DNA of 55,848 bases from Pantoea wallisii (GCF_002095485.1 NZ_MLFS01000027.1:1-55848), one strand, 5' to 3'; numbered from the stretch's first letter, positions 10,003 through 18,985 are shown. Made by a program: numbers and translations. The notes: generated by a model not told the origin, from the letters alone.

Positions 10003-11283
10003 TTACAGCTTCGCGAAGCAGCGGCGCGCTGCCTCTACGGTGCGCTGAATGTCCTCCTGGCTATGCGCCAGTGACATAAAGCCCGCTTCAAAAGCAGAAG
10101 GCGCGAGGTAGACACCCTCATCCAGCATCAGGTGGAAGAAACGCTTAAAGCGTTCAACATCACACTGCGTGACGTCGGCATAGCAGGTTACGCTGGCGGC
10201 ATCGGTAAAGAAGATCCCGAACATACCGCCAACGTGATTGACCACCAGCGGGATGTTTTCCGCCTGTGCTGCCGCCAGCAGGCCCTCACACAGCTGCGTG
10301 GTCAGATCGGTGAGCGTAGCGTGCGTGCCCGGCTGGGCAATCTGCGACAGGCAGGCAAAACCGGCGGCCATGGCGATCGGGTTGCCCGACAACGTGCCAG
10401 CCTGATAAACCGGACCGGTGGGCGCCAGCGCGTCCATAACGTCACGACGGCCACCAAACGCACCGACCGGCATACCGCCGCCGATGATTTTGCCCAGGCA
10501 GGTCAGATCCGGTGTGACATCGTAGTAAGCCTGAGCGCCGCCCAGGGCTACGCGGAAGCCCGTCATCACTTCATCAATAATCAGCAGCGCGCCAAATTCG
10601 TCGCACAGCGCACGCAGGCCCGGCAGGAAATCGGGCTGTGGCGGAATGCAGTTCATATTGCCTGCGACAGGCTCAACGATGATACAGGCGATATCCTGCG
10701 GATACTGTTCGAACGCGGCGCGTACCGATGCCAGATCGTTATAGGTGCAGGTCAGGGTATGTTTGGCAAAATCAGCCGGTACGCCTGGCGAGTTAGGCTG
10801 GCCCAGCGTCAGTGCACCAGAGCCGGCTTCCACCAGCAGGCAATCCGCATGACCGTGATAGCAACCTTCAAACTTGATGATTTTGTCGCGGTGCGTGAAG
10901 CCACGCGCCAGGCGAATGGCGCTCATGGTGGCTTCGGTGCCGGAGTTGACCATGCGCACCATATCCATGCTTGGTACCAGTTCGCATACCAGCTCTGCCA
11001 TTTTCACTTCCATCTCGGTGGGGGCGCCGAAACTCAGGCCGCGCGCCGCCGCTTCAATAACGGCATTACGGATGGTGGCATTGTTATGACCCAGCACCAT
11101 CGGGCCCCATGAGCCCACATAATCGATATAGGCTTTGCCATCGGCATCATACAGATAGGCACCATCAGCCCGTTCGATGAACAGCGGCACGCCGCCCACA
11201 CCGGTAAAGGCACGTACCGGGGAGTTCACACCGCCAGGAATCAGGCGCTGCGCTTCGGCATACAGGTTTTCAGACTTACTCAT
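10003..11283 (-). CDS. hemL: Glutamate-1-semialdehyde 2,1-aminomutase
   Basis: HemL converts glutamate-1-semialdehyde to 5-aminolevulinate, the first committed precursor of haem, sirohaem and B12, in the cytoplasm. The 426-residue product has the same length as E. coli HemL. The class-III aminotransferase fold shows [16 protein letters not shown], the [12 protein letters not shown] segment, and the PLP-binding lysine in [17 protein letters not shown] good ribosome site (AGGAG, seven bases before ATG) supports the start. It is divergent from erpA. In E. coli clcA lies between hemL and erpA, and it is absent here. Confidence 0.98.
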   Translation of the reverse strand: MSKSENLYAEAQRLIPGGVNSPVRAFTGVGGVPLFIERADGAYLYDADGKAYIDYVGSWGPMVLGHNNATIRNAVIEAAARGLSFGAPTEMEVKMAELVCELVPSMDMVRMVNSGTEATMSAIRLARGFTHRDKIIKFEGCYHGHADCLLVEAGSGALTLGQPNSPGVPADFAKHTLTCTYNDLASVRAAFEQYPQDIACIIVEPVAGNMNCIPPQPDFLPGLRALCDEFGALLIIDEVMTGFRVALGGAQAYYDVTPDLTCLGKIIGGGMPVGAFGGRRDVMDALAPTGPVYQAGTLSGNPIAMAAGFACLSQIAQPGTHATLTDLTTQLCEGLLAAAQAENIPLVVNHVGGMFGIFFTDAASVTCYADVTQCDVERFKRFFHLMLDEGVYLAPSAFEAGFMSLAHSQEDIQRTVEAARRCFAKL

Positions 11284-11319
11284 GGTTCGGCTCCTGCTGT
11301 TCTGGAAAAATTTGTCGCC

Positions 11320-11348
11320 ATTCTACGGGAATTAACGCCTGCGGTGAA
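11320..11348 (-). promoter_or_regulatory. Candidate hemL promoter
   Basis: On the minus strand, TTCACC (11343-11348) and TAGAAT (11320-11325) are spaced 17 bases apart, about 36 bases before the hemL start codon. The -10 has five of six consensus bases and the -35 has four. Confidence 0.5.
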
Positions 11349-11426
11349 AGGCGCGCAGGCATGAAAGGCGCTGACATCCGCTTACTTTAACGCATAACCG
11401 GCGGCACACAGTGTCAAGGGCGGCAC

Positions 11427-11455
11427 TTGATTGCACCGGGCGGCTGGCAGATAAT
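11427..11455 (+). promoter_or_regulatory. erpA promoter
   Basis: TTGATT (11427-11432), a 17-base spacer and GATAAT (11450-11455) form a near-consensus sigma-70 promoter about 50 bases before the erpA start. It explains why the reading frame extending upstream to 11427 is not coding. No IscR-like site was recognised with confidence. Confidence 0.7.
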
Positions 11456-11504
11456 AGTAGGATTAAGGTCGTTTTCTGACCTGGACGTTTACCCGGAGTA
11501 TAAG

Positions 11505-11852
11505 ATGAGTGACGACGTAGCAGCGCTGCCTTTGCAATTTACCGATGCAGCCGCGAAGAAAGTGAAAAACCTGATTGCGGATGAAGAGAACCCGGAGCTG
11601 AAACTGCGCGTGTACATCACTGGTGGCGGCTGCAGCGGCTTCCAGTACGGTTTTACGTTTGACGATCAGATGAATGACGGCGACATGACCATTGAAAAAC
11701 AGGGCGTGGCGCTGGTGGTTGATCCCATGAGCCTGCAGTATCTGGTGGGCGGTTCTGTGGACTATACCGAAGGTCTGGAGGGTTCACGCTTTATTGTGAC
11801 CAATCCGAACGCGAAAACCACCTGCGGCTGCGGCTCCTCCTTCAGTATCTGA
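11505..11852 (+). CDS. erpA: Iron-sulfur cluster insertion protein ErpA
   Basis: ErpA is an A-type carrier that delivers Fe-S clusters to apo-proteins, including IspG/IspH of the isoprenoid pathway, and is essential for aerobic growth in E. coli. The product has 115 residues. The three cluster-binding cysteines are visible at Cys43 (GGGCSGF), Cys107 and Cys109 (CGCGSSFSI). The ATG at 11505 is chosen over upstream in-frame codons because it gives the family N-terminus MSDDV and follows a GGAG ribosome site. It is monocistronic, with a terminator directly after. Confidence 0.98.
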   Translation: MSDDVAALPLQFTDAAAKKVKNLIADEENPELKLRVYITGGGCSGFQYGFTFDDQMNDGDMTIEKQGVALVVDPMSLQYLVGGSVDYTEGLEGSRFIVTNPNAKTTCGCGSSFSI

Positions 11853-11859
11853 TACTGCA

Positions 11860-11886
11860 CGGGCTGCCGTTCTGGCGGCCCGTTTT
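11860..11886 (+). terminator. Terminator of erpA
   Basis: CGGGCTGCC (11860-11868) pairs with GGCGGCCCG (11874-11882), with one T-G pair and a GTTCT loop, followed by TTTTA. The T tract overlaps the stop codon of the convergent small gene. Confidence 0.8.
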
Positions 11887-12136
11887 ACCACTCAATGGTT
11901 ACCAGACGTGCGATTTCGCGACGTTGCGCATCACGGCTTATGACGCTTTGCGTGACGCGTGGCTGCGCGCTGGTGTGACCGCCGCACGCCACCGATGGCA
12001 ATGTCTGCTCATTCTGCCGTGAAATATCACAGCGGGAAAAGATGGTTAGCGAGACGGCAATAGAGCCGGTTGTGGTTGCCGCGCCAGCAGGCGTGGCGAT
12101 CGCGAGCCCTATGGCCAGCAGCAGTGCTCTGGTCAT
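11885..12136 (-). CDS. Small secreted protein of unknown function
   Basis: This 83-residue product has a clear signal peptide (MTRALLLAIGLAIATPAGA, cleavage before ATTTG). The mature part of about 64 residues has two cysteines (FSRCDIS and SVACGGH) that could form one disulfide, an Arg/Gln-rich middle, and a hydrophobic end RLVTIEW that looks like a final beta strand. The start at 12136 is chosen because an AGGAA ribosome site lies just upstream and the signal peptide begins there. The pattern loosely recalls the N-terminal and C-terminal strands of pilin-like or spore-coat-U-like proteins, but it is too short for a full domain and I do not recognise the family. It lies downstream of btuF on the same strand, in the place of E. 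coli yadS. Confidence 0.65.
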   Translation of the reverse strand: MTRALLLAIGLAIATPAGAATTTGSIAVSLTIFSRCDISRQNEQTLPSVACGGHTSAQPRVTQSVISRDAQRREIARLVTIEW

Positions 12137-12172
12137 GAAAAGTTCCTGGTGTGTCAAAATGCGCAGTGCGCT

Positions 12173-12205
12173 AAAAGGGCACAGAGCATACGTGGCCGCT
12201 GTGCC
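12173..12205 (-). terminator. Candidate terminator after btuF
   Basis: GGCACAG (12178-12184) pairs with CTGTGCC (12199-12205). On the minus strand it is followed by CTTTTAG. It would separate mtnN-btuF from the small secreted protein gene, for which no clear promoter of its own is seen between the hairpin and its start. Partial read-through is therefore likely if that gene is expressed. Confidence 0.5.
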
Positions 12206-12240
12206 TTGTATATTGATTAACGACAAATTCTGCCGAATCT

Positions 12241-13050
12241 TTACTCTTTAATCGTATTATTTTTCGCCGCATGTAAAGCTTCACACAGCTGTTTAGCGGC
12301 CAGTAGCAGACGCGGCCCGGGGCGGCTCAGCCAGTCATCGTTGATGGCGATTACTGGTACATTCAGCTGCGGCTGCCAGAACTTCACCACGCTGGCGGCG
12401 CGCGCGGCATCGCCACCGATGATAATCGCCTGCGGATGGCGCATCAGCACCTGCTCGCGGCTCACCTGCGGCCAGCTCACGGTACTGTCGGCAAAGATAT
12501 TGCGGCCGCCGCACAGCGAGATGATTTCATTCTGCAGCGTGTTGCGGGAAGCCGTAAAGAGCGGCTGCTGACCAAACTGTAAAAACAGCGGCACGGCGGG
12601 TTGATGCTGATAGCGCTGCCGCAGTTCTGCTTCTCCGTCCCGCAGCGCCTGTGCGGCATCACGTGCCCGCTGTGGCTGCGGGCTCCACTGCTGCAGCTGC
12701 GTCAGTGCAGCGATCATCTGATCAAAACTCTGCGGATCGATCCACTCGACCTTTACGCCCAAACGCTGTAGCTGTTCAATTTGCCGCTGCGGATTGCCGC
12801 CACGCCACGCCAGCACCACATCGGGTTTCAGATGCAGAATGCGCTCGACGTTGATGCCTTGCCAGTTTGCCACCTGCTCCAGCGAGCGGGCGGCGGTAGG
12901 GTAATCCGACCACGCGCTGACCGCGACCGGCGTAATGCCGGCGGCGAATGCCAGTTCAGTCAGATGCGGTGATAAGGTGATAACGCGCGGCGCGGCCGCA
13001 AACAGGCTATTGCACAGCAGCAATAGCCCGCACAGCAGATATTTAGCCAC
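12241..13050 (-). CDS. btuF: Vitamin B12-binding periplasmic protein BtuF
   Basis: BtuF binds cobalamin in the periplasm and delivers it to the BtuCD transporter. The 269-residue product (E. coli 266) has a signal peptide ending NSLFAAAP. It shows the class-III binding-protein features [18 protein letters not shown], the conserved WSDYP segment and [11 protein letters not shown] near the C-terminus. It starts with GTG inside the end of mtnN (GTGGCTAA, eight bases shared), so translation is probably coupled to mtnN. This pairing is also found in E. coli. btuC and btuD are not in the window. Confidence 0.96.
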   Translation of the reverse strand: MAKYLLCGLLLLCNSLFAAAPRVITLSPHLTELAFAAGITPVAVSAWSDYPTAARSLEQVANWQGINVERILHLKPDVVLAWRGGNPQRQIEQLQRLGVKVEWIDPQSFDQMIAALTQLQQWSPQPQRARDAAQALRDGEAELRQRYQHQPAVPLFLQFGQQPLFTASRNTLQNEIISLCGGRNIFADSTVSWPQVSREQVLMRHPQAIIIGGDAARAASVVKFWQPQLNVPVIAINDDWLSRPGPRLLLAAKQLCEALHAAKNNTIKE

Positions 13051-13741
13051 GAACCAGCTGGGCCAGCAGGTTTTCCACCATCAGCGAGGACTGTTTTGCT
13101 GCCACGGTGAGGAACTCTTCAAAGCTCAGATGCGAGGCTTTGTCTGCAACGTCTGAAATCGCGCGGACCACGACAAAGGGCACACCAAACTGGTGGCACA
13201 CATGACCAATCGCGGTGGCTTCCATCTCTACGGCAATGGCCTGCGGGAAGGTGCTACGAATACGTGCCAGCGGCTCGGCGCCGTTGATAAAGGCATCGCC
13301 GCTAACCACTAACCCGCGCACGGCGTTGAGATCCAGCTGTTTAATCACCTGCTCGGCTGCAGCAATCAGTTTATCATCTGCCACAAACGCTGCCGGGCAG
13401 CCAGCCATCTGGCCTGGTTCATAACCAAACGCGGTGACGTCGGCATCGTGATAACGCACTTCATCCGAGACCACAATGTCGCCAACCTGCAGGGTCGGCG
13501 CCAGGCCGCCGGCGGATCCGGTGTTAATAACCACGTCCGGTTTACACAGCTCCAGCAGCAGCGTGGTACCGAGCGCAGCCGCCGTTTTTCCGATGCCGGA
13601 TTTCAGCAGGGCAACCTCAACGCCATTCAGCGTGCCGGTGTAAATTTCGCAACCGGCCAGCGTCAGCGTCTGACGGTTTTCAATTTTGTCACGCAGCAGC
13701 GTCACTTCCTGCTCCATCGCGCCAATAATGCCTGCTTTCAT
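13043..13741 (-). CDS. mtnN: 5'-methylthioadenosine/S-adenosylhomocysteine nucleosidase
   Basis: MtnN (Pfs) cleaves adenine from methylthioadenosine, S-adenosylhomocysteine and 5'-deoxyadenosine, recycling by-products of SAM chemistry and feeding autoinducer-2 synthesis. The 232-residue product matches E. coli in length, beginning [13 protein letters not shown] and containing the [12 protein letters not shown] and [15 protein letters not shown] motifs. The ATG at 13741 is chosen over an in-frame upstream ATG (13798) because it gives the exact family N-terminus. It is divergent from dgt across about 98 bases and is the first gene of the mtnN-btuF unit. Confidence 0.98.
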   Translation of the reverse strand: MKAGIIGAMEQEVTLLRDKIENRQTLTLAGCEIYTGTLNGVEVALLKSGIGKTAAALGTTLLLELCKPDVVINTGSAGGLAPTLQVGDIVVSDEVRYHDADVTAFGYEPGQMAGCPAAFVADDKLIAAAEQVIKQLDLNAVRGLVVSGDAFINGAEPLARIRSTFPQAIAVEMEATAIGHVCHQFGVPFVVVRAISDVADKASHLSFEEFLTVAAKQSSLMVENLLAQLVRG

Positions 13742-13839
13742 AAAGAATCTCGCTGTAGTTATGGATGTAAAAGGCCAAAGTGAGGCATAGTCTACCATGG
13801 CTGACAGAGGAAGAATTCACGAAAAAATAAGGGGTAATT

Positions 13840-15333
13840 ATGGCGACGATCAATTTCAGGAAGAAGATCAGTTTCACCCGCCCTTATACCAGTCGCAAAG
13901 ATCCCGAAGGGGAATATTTTATTACCCGCCACTTTGAAAGCGACCGCGGACGCATTATTAACTCCGCGGCGATTCGCCGCCTGCAACAAAAAACACAGGT
14001 GTTTCCGCTGGAACGTAATGCCGCCGTGCGCTCACGCCTGACGCATTCACTGGAAGTGCAGCAGACCGGGCGCTATATCACCAAAGAGATTTTGCATACG
14101 CTTAAGACGCAGGGCGGCGGGCTGGCTGCGTACGGCCTGGAAGGCTTCGAGGGCGCGGTAGAGAGCCTGGTGGAGATGGCATGCCTGCTGCACGATGTGG
14201 GCAATCCCCCTTTCGGGCATTTCGGTGAAGCCGCTATTAACGACTGGTTCGATGATAATTTACCCGCCGAGCTGGTGGACCCGCTGGTTGCCGGCGTGGC
14301 TGACGAGGCGCAGCGTGCCGATTTCGACCAGTTAAATGCAATGATTCGTCAGGATTTATGCCATTTCGAAGGGAATGCGCAGGCAATTCGGCTGGTGCAC
14401 ACGCTATTGCAGCTGAATCTGAGTTACGCCCAGGTTGCCTGTATTCTGAAATATACCGCGCCCGCCTGGTGGCAGGGGGATAAACCGGCAGCGTACAGCG
14501 TGCTGATGAAAAAGCCGGGCTTTTATCTCTCCGAGCGGGAATATGTTGCTAACTTGCGTGCGGCTACCGATATAGCCGAGCACCATCGCTACCCTTTAAC
14601 CTGGATAATGGAAGCCGCTGACGATATCTCTTATTGCATTGCCGATCTTGATGACGCGGTAGAGAAAGATATCTTTACCGTGGATACGCTTTATCACGCC
14701 TTACTTAATGCGTGGGGCACGGTAAAAGCCGGCGATGCTTTTAGTCGCACTATCGGGGAAGCGTGGAAAGAGGCAAACCAGAAGACGCGGCGCAGCATCA
14801 GCGATCAATTCTTTATGTCGTTGCGTGTCAATGTGCAGAATGTTTTAGTGAGCCATGCGGTGCGACGCTTTGTGGATAATTTACCCGCTATTTACGCGGG
14901 CAACTTTAATCACGCTTTGCTCGAAGATGACGGTGACGAAGGGCGTCTGCTCAATTTGTTTAAAACAGTGGCGCGTCAGCAGGTATTTAATCATCCGGAA
15001 GTTGAGCAGCTTGAGTTACAGGGCTATCGGGTCATTAAAGGATTGCTGGAAATTTATCAGTCATTAATGCAACTGGATTATGAGCAGTTTACCCATCTGA
15101 TGCGTGACGATTTCCTGGCTAAACATCCGATTGAAACGCGACTTTTTCATAAGCTTTCGGGCAAACATCGTAAAGCGTATCAGCAACAGATGCGGGCGCT
15201 GGTGGTTGACCATAAATATCAGCGTTTACTGTGGGAGCGCTATTATCGTTCACGGTTGATTCAGGATTATATTAGCGGGATGACGGACAATTACGCCTGG
15301 GATGAGTATCGTCGGTTAATGGCTGTGGAATAA
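13840..15333 (+). CDS. dgt: Deoxyguanosinetriphosphate triphosphohydrolase (dGTPase)
   Basis: Dgt hydrolyses dGTP to deoxyguanosine and triphosphate and helps to limit the dGTP pool. The 497-residue product (E. coli 505) has the HD-family metal ligands His69 (THSLEV) and His118-Asp119 ([15 protein letters not shown]), with a further conserved [16 protein letters not shown] segment. The start follows a GGGGTAATT ribosome site. Codon use is more A/T-ending than in the neighbours (for example 14881-14940 has 28 G+C of 60). This fits a gene with its own history or relaxed codon use, but it is not strong evidence of transfer. Confidence 0.97.
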   Translation: MATINFRKKISFTRPYTSRKDPEGEYFITRHFESDRGRIINSAAIRRLQQKTQVFPLERNAAVRSRLTHSLEVQQTGRYITKEILHTLKTQGGGLAAYGLEGFEGAVESLVEMACLLHDVGNPPFGHFGEAAINDWFDDNLPAELVDPLVAGVADEAQRADFDQLNAMIRQDLCHFEGNAQAIRLVHTLLQLNLSYAQVACILKYTAPAWWQGDKPAAYSVLMKKPGFYLSEREYVANLRAATDIAEHHRYPLTWIMEAADDISYCIADLDDAVEKDIFTVDTLYHALLNAWGTVKAGDAFSRTIGEAWKEANQKTRRSISDQFFMSLRVNVQNVLVSHAVRRFVDNLPAIYAGNFNHALLEDDGDEGRLLNLFKTVARQQVFNHPEVEQLELQGYRVIKGLLEIYQSLMQLDYEQFTHLMRDDFLAKHPIETRLFHKLSGKHRKAYQQQMRALVVDHKYQRLLWERYYRSRLIQDYISGMTDNYAWDEYRRLMAVE

Positions 15334-15343
15334 GCGACGTTTT

Positions 15344-15368
15344 GTAAAGATGAAGAATAAATTTTTAC
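15344..15368 (+). promoter_or_regulatory. Candidate CpxR site upstream of degP
   Basis: GTAAA (15344-15348) and the complementary TTTAC (15364-15368) lie upstream of the degP promoter. They sit in a segment that closely resembles the E. coli degP upstream region as I remember it. CpxR activates degP in E. coli during envelope stress. Binding here is inferred. Confidence 0.5.
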
Positions 15369-15388
15369 CTTTGCCTAAAACTTTCACA

Positions 15389-15416
15389 GGAACTTCGCGC
15401 TAAAAACTTAATCTCA
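15389..15416 (+). promoter_or_regulatory. Sigma-E promoter of degP
   Basis: A perfect sigma-E -35 element GGAACTT (15389-15395), a 16-base spacer and TCTCA (15412-15416) sit about 54 bases before the degP start codon. This is the arrangement expected for the RpoE-dependent degP promoter, and links it to rseP and bamA/skp elsewhere in the window. Confidence 0.85.
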
Positions 15417-15469
15417 CCATCACGACCACAGCAATGGTCTGGCCGTAATTCTAAGAGAGATACAGACGA

Positions 15470-16909
15470 ATGAAAAAAAGCTCATTAATGTTAAGTGCGC
15501 TGGCGCTTAGTCTGGGCATGGCGTTAAGCCCTGCCGCTGTTTTCGCGGCAGAGACTGCCTCCTCCTCCAGTCAGCAACTGCCCAGCCTGGCGCCGATGTT
15601 GGAAAAAGTCATGCCTTCCGTCGTGAGTATTAGCGTGGAAGGGAGTACGACCGTAAAAACGCCGCGCATGCCGCAGCAGTTCCAGCAATTCTTTGGCGAT
15701 AATTCGCCGTTCTGCCAGGACGGATCGCCGTTCCAGAGTTCACCGATGTGCCAGGGCGGTGGCGGTGATGGCAGCGATGATGGTGCCAATGCGCAGAAGC
15801 AGCAGTTCCGCGCGCTGGGTTCCGGTGTCATCATTAATGCCGACAAAGGTTATGTGGTAACCAACAACCACGTGGTCGATAACGCCACAAAAATTCAGGT
15901 GCAGCTGAGTGACGGCCGTCGCTACGAAGCGAAAGTGATCGGTAAAGATCCACAGTCCGATATCGCACTGATCCAGCTGCAGGACGCGAAGAACCTGACC
16001 GCCATCAAGCTCGCCGACTCCGATAATCTGCGCGTAGGCGATTACACCGTGGCGATCGGTAACCCGTATGGCCTTGGTGAGACCGTGACTTCAGGTATTG
16101 TCTCAGCGCTGGGCCGCAGCGGCCTCAACGTCGAAAACTATGAGAACTTTATTCAGACTGATGCGGCGATCAACCGCGGTAACTCGGGCGGCGCACTGGT
16201 CAATCTGAACGGTGAGCTGATTGGGATTAACACCGCGATTCTGGCGCCGGACGGCGGCAACATCGGGATCGGCTTTGCTATCCCAAGCTCCATGGTGAAA
16301 AACCTGACGGCGCAGATGGTGGAGTTCGGCCAGGTGAAACGCGGTGAGCTGGGCATTATGGGAACGGAGCTTAACTCCGAGCTGGCGAAAGCGATGAAGG
16401 TCGATGCCCAGCGCGGCGCGTTTGTCAGCCAGGTCCTGCCAAACTCTGCGGCGGCAAAAGCGGGTGTGAAAGCCGGCGATGTGGTGGTATCGATGAACGG
16501 TAAACCGCTGACCAGCTTCGCCGCGCTGCGTGCCGAGGTCGGTTCACTTCCGGTCGGCACCAAACTGCAGCTCGGCCTGCTGCGTGACGGTAAGCCGGTT
16601 AACGTAACGGTTGAACTGCAGCAGAGCTCACAGGATAAAGTGCAGTCGGCGACTATCTACACCGGTATTGAAGGCGCCGATCTCAGCAATATCGACAGCA
16701 ACGGTCATAAAGGCGTACGCGTCGATAACGTGAAGCCTGGCAGTGCTGCGGCGCGTATCGGCCTGAAGAAGGGCGACGTGATTCTGGGCGTGAACCAGCA
16801 GGCAATCGCCAATCTTGGCGAGCTGCGTAAAATTCTGGATACGAAACCTTCAGTACTGGCGCTGAACGTGCAGCGTGGCGACAGCAGCCTCTATCTGCTG
16901 ATGCAGTAA
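15470..16909 (+). CDS. degP: Periplasmic serine endoprotease DegP
   Basis: DegP degrades or chaperones misfolded envelope proteins and forms oligomeric cages. The 479-residue product has a signal peptide ending PAAVFA. The trypsin-like domain carries the catalytic triad His134 (TNNHVVD), Asp164 (PQSDIAL) and Ser239 (GNSGGA). Two PDZ domains follow (around residues 310-390 and 405-475). A cysteine pair lies in the LA loop (FCQDG and MCQGG) as in E. coli. The loop is followed by a Gly/Asp-rich stretch. It has its own sigma-E promoter and a strong terminator, so it is probably monocistronic. Confidence 0.98.
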   Translation: MKKSSLMLSALALSLGMALSPAAVFAAETASSSSQQLPSLAPMLEKVMPSVVSISVEGSTTVKTPRMPQQFQQFFGDNSPFCQDGSPFQSSPMCQGGGGDGSDDGANAQKQQFRALGSGVIINADKGYVVTNNHVVDNATKIQVQLSDGRRYEAKVIGKDPQSDIALIQLQDAKNLTAIKLADSDNLRVGDYTVAIGNPYGLGETVTSGIVSALGRSGLNVENYENFIQTDAAINRGNSGGALVNLNGELIGINTAILAPDGGNIGIGFAIPSSMVKNLTAQMVEFGQVKRGELGIMGTELNSELAKAMKVDAQRGAFVSQVLPNSAAAKAGVKAGDVVVSMNGKPLTSFAALRAEVGSLPVGTKLQLGLLRDGKPVNVTVELQQSSQDKVQSATIYTGIEGADLSNIDSNGHKGVRVDNVKPGSAAARIGLKKGDVILGVNQQAIANLGELRKILDTKPSVLALNVQRGDSSLYLLMQ

Positions 16910-16927
16910 ATAATCGCTAATAAAGTC

Positions 16928-16953
16928 AGGCGAGCTTCGGCTCGCCTTTTTTA
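16928..16953 (+). terminator. Terminator of degP
   Basis: AGGCGAGC (16928-16935) and GCTCGCCT (16940-16947) form an eight-pair stem with a TTCG tetraloop, followed by a run of T. Confidence 0.92.
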
Positions 16954-17028
16954 TTGTGCCACGGAGCCAGCCAGCCTGGCAGATTCAGTGTGACGTCCGC
17001 CGCAATTCCCGGAATCTCCATCCGGCTA

Positions 17029-17042
17029 TGTGCATTTGCACA
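17029..17042. promoter_or_regulatory. Perfect inverted repeat upstream of cdaR, possible operator
   Basis: TGTGCA-TT-TGCACA is a perfect dyad 59 bases before the cdaR start codon. E. coli CdaR regulates its own gene, so this is a candidate autoregulatory site. I do not have a verified CdaR consensus to compare with. Confidence 0.4.
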
Positions 17043-17101
17043 ATGCCAGGCGCTGACAGGATGCGTATTCTGTCGGTTCGTCCTTTTATCTGGAGTGATT
17101 G

Positions 17102-18259
17102 ATGGCCACCTATCATCTCGATGCGCGACTGGCTCAGGATATTGTTGCCCGCACCATGCAAATTATTGACAGCAATGTCAACGTGATGGATGCGCGCGGC
17201 CGCATCATCGGCAGTGGCGATCGTGAGCGTATTGGCGAATTGCACGAAGGTGCATTGCTGGTGTTGTCGCAGGGAAGGGTAGTGGACATTGATGAGGCCG
17301 TGGCAAAACACCTGCACGGCGTGCGGCCCGGCATTAACCTGCCGCTGCGAATCGATGGCGAAATCGTCGGCGTTATCGGCCTGACTGGCCTGCCCAGCGC
17401 ACTGCGTCACTATGGTGAGCTGGTCTGCATGACGGCCGAAATGATGCTGGAACAGGCGCGACTGCTGCATATGCTGGCCCAGGATAGCCGGCTGCGTGAA
17501 GAGCTGGTGCTGAACCTGATTCGCAGCGACACCTTATCGCCGGCGCTGAGTGAGTGGGCACAACGCCTGGGGATCGATCTCAATCAGCCGCGCGTAGTGG
17601 CGGTAGTGGAAGTGGACAGCGGGCAGCTTGGCGTCGACAGCGCGATGTCTGAACTGCAGCAGCTGCAAACGCTGCTGACCACGCCGGATCGGGACAACCT
17701 GATCGCGATCGTCTCACTCACTGAAATGGTGGTACTGAAACCGGCGCTCAACGCCCATGGCCGTTACGATCAGGAGGATCACCGGCGGCGCGTCGATCAG
17801 CTCCTGCAGCGTATGAAAGAGAGTGGCCAGGTCAGGATGCGCATTGCGCTCGGCAACTTTTTTACCGGACCGGGCAGCATTGCCCGCTCCTATCGTACCG
17901 CGCGCACCACCATGATGGTCGGCAAACAGCGCATGCCGGAGCAGCGCAGCTTCTTTTACCAGGATTTGGTGCTGCCGGTGCTGCTTGATAGCCTGCGCGG
18001 TGGCTGGCAGGCTAATGAGCTGGCACGTCCGCTGGCAAAGTTAAAGGCAAACGATAACAACGGCTTGCTGCGCCGTACGCTGGTGGCGTGGTTCAGCCAC
18101 AACGTGCAGCCGAGCGCCACGGCCCGCGCGCTGTTTATTCATCGCAATACGCTGGAGTACCGGCTTAACCGCATATCGGAACTGACCGGCCTGAATCTGG
18201 GTAACTTCGACGATCGGCTGCTGCTCTATGTTGCGCTGCAGCTGGACGAACAGGCATAA
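17102..18259 (+). CDS. cdaR: Sugar-diacid utilisation transcriptional regulator CdaR
   Basis: CdaR activates genes for D-glucarate, D-galactarate and D-glycerate use in E. coli. The 385-residue product has the same length as the E. coli protein. It has an N-terminal diacid-recognition domain (VMDARGRIIGSGDRERIGELHEGA), a central region, and a C-terminal PucR-type helix-turn-helix (FIHRNTLEYRLNRISELTG). The ATG at 17102 gives the family start; a TTG codon immediately before it is also in frame. The target operons (gar, gud) are not in the window. A dyad just upstream may be its own operator. Confidence 0.96.
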   Translation: MATYHLDARLAQDIVARTMQIIDSNVNVMDARGRIIGSGDRERIGELHEGALLVLSQGRVVDIDEAVAKHLHGVRPGINLPLRIDGEIVGVIGLTGLPSALRHYGELVCMTAEMMLEQARLLHMLAQDSRLREELVLNLIRSDTLSPALSEWAQRLGIDLNQPRVVAVVEVDSGQLGVDSAMSELQQLQTLLTTPDRDNLIAIVSLTEMVVLKPALNAHGRYDQEDHRRRVDQLLQRMKESGQVRMRIALGNFFTGPGSIARSYRTARTTMMVGKQRMPEQRSFFYQDLVLPVLLDSLRGGWQANELARPLAKLKANDNNGLLRRTLVAWFSHNVQPSATARALFIHRNTLEYRLNRISELTGLNLGNFDDRLLLYVALQLDEQA

Positions 18260-18282
18260 AAAAAGCCAGCATCGGCTGGCTT
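18258..18282 (-). terminator. Terminator between cdaR and yaeH
   Basis: AAGCCAGC (18263-18270) pairs with GCTGGCTT (18275-18282) around ATCG. On the minus strand a run of seven T follows, so it terminates yaeH. It may also act on cdaR, whose stop codon overlaps the tract. Confidence 0.85.
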
Positions 18283-18298
18283 AGGGTAAACGCGGATA

Positions 18299-18691
18299 TT
18301 AACGACCGTTGCGGGTCAGCTGATCCAGATCGGATTCGATCTCAGCAATTTTATTCGATACCACGTTTTCCAGATGGCGCAGGTCGGCCAGAATTTTGCG
18401 CTTCAGATCCACTTCAACCTGATCGCGCTGGCAAATCTGATCCAGCTCATCGATTACATAACGCAGATTCGGGCTGATCTCCTGAATCTCTTTATACCCC
18501 TGCGTAGTGTGGTCGGCGACCACGGTTTTACGCTGACGCGGGTATTTGAATTTCACGCTTTTCGCGAAAAACTCCCCTTTGTCTTTGCGGAAGTAGATTT
18601 TCAGGATGTCGTTGTTGGCTTCCTGACGCAGGCTGTAACGGTCAATGTCTTCAGGATTGCTGATACCTAAGCTTTTCAGGTTGTCGTACAT
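18299..18691 (-). CDS. yaeH: Conserved protein YaeH (UPF0325/DUF3461)
   Basis: A small cytoplasmic protein conserved in gamma-proteobacteria, with no established function. The 130-residue product begins [20 protein letters not shown] and contains the highly conserved [14 protein letters not shown] segment and [14 protein letters not shown]. The C-terminal part (residues 85-130) is predicted helical and charged. I start at 18691 because this gives the family N-terminus; upstream in-frame codons extend into non-conserved sequence. It lies downstream of dapD on the same strand, separated by a dapD terminator, so it probably has its own promoter in the 294-base gap. Confidence 0.93.
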   Translation of the reverse strand: MYDNLKSLGISNPEDIDRYSLRQEANNDILKIYFRKDKGEFFAKSVKFKYPRQRKTVVADHTTQGYKEIQEISPNLRYVIDELDQICQRDQVEVDLKRKILADLRHLENVVSNKIAEIESDLDQLTRNGR

Positions 18692-18877
18692 AGCGTTTAA
18701 ATTCCATCTAAGAGTGGGTGAGCGCGCAGGACTATCATCATCATTCGGGTGCGGCTTAAGCGCAGCAACCAGAACGCTTACGGCATACTTAATCAACTGT
18801 AGACACAAAAACCGGGATGAACAGTGCGCGACCGGAGTTAACTGGCGCGGATTATGAACTGTTTGAAAAACAAACGC

Positions 18878-18905
18878 ACCTGTTAATTCGCGTCGCGAAT
18901 CAGGT
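18878..18905. repeat. Bulged palindrome in the yaeH-dapD gap
   Basis: ATTCGCG-T-CGCGAAT (18886-18900) is a perfect 7-base dyad, extended outward by ACCTG (18878-18882) and CAGGT (18901-18905) with a three-base bulge on one side. It lies between the dapD terminator and yaeH, where a yaeH promoter or operator would be expected. The rest of this 294-base gap holds nothing that I recognise. Confidence 0.6.
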
Positions 18906-18924
18906 AATTGGCGGAAGAGTGTAA

Positions 18925-18958
18925 AGAAAAAATGACGGGCCTGAATACAGGCCCGTCA
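18925..18958 (-). terminator. Terminator of dapD
   Basis: TGACGGGCCTG (18933-18943) pairs with CAGGCCCGTCA (18948-18958) around AATA. On the minus strand it is followed by ATTTTTTC, giving a strong intrinsic terminator. Confidence 0.92.
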
Positions 18959-18985
18959 GGCAGGATAATCCGCATCAGGCAGCGC

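Noticed and set aside
10132..11112. 326-codon open frame opposite hemL
   Set aside because: It is a reverse-strand shadow of hemL, rich in His/Arg/Gln as expected for antisense of this codon use.
11427..11504. Upstream extension of erpA to a TTG codon
   Set aside because: The TTG is the -35 hexamer of a near-consensus promoter, and the family N-terminus begins at 11505.
13840..15333. dgt as a recently transferred gene
   Set aside because: Its codon use is more A/T-rich than its neighbours, but it is in the conserved E. coli location with no mobile element or repeat at its borders.
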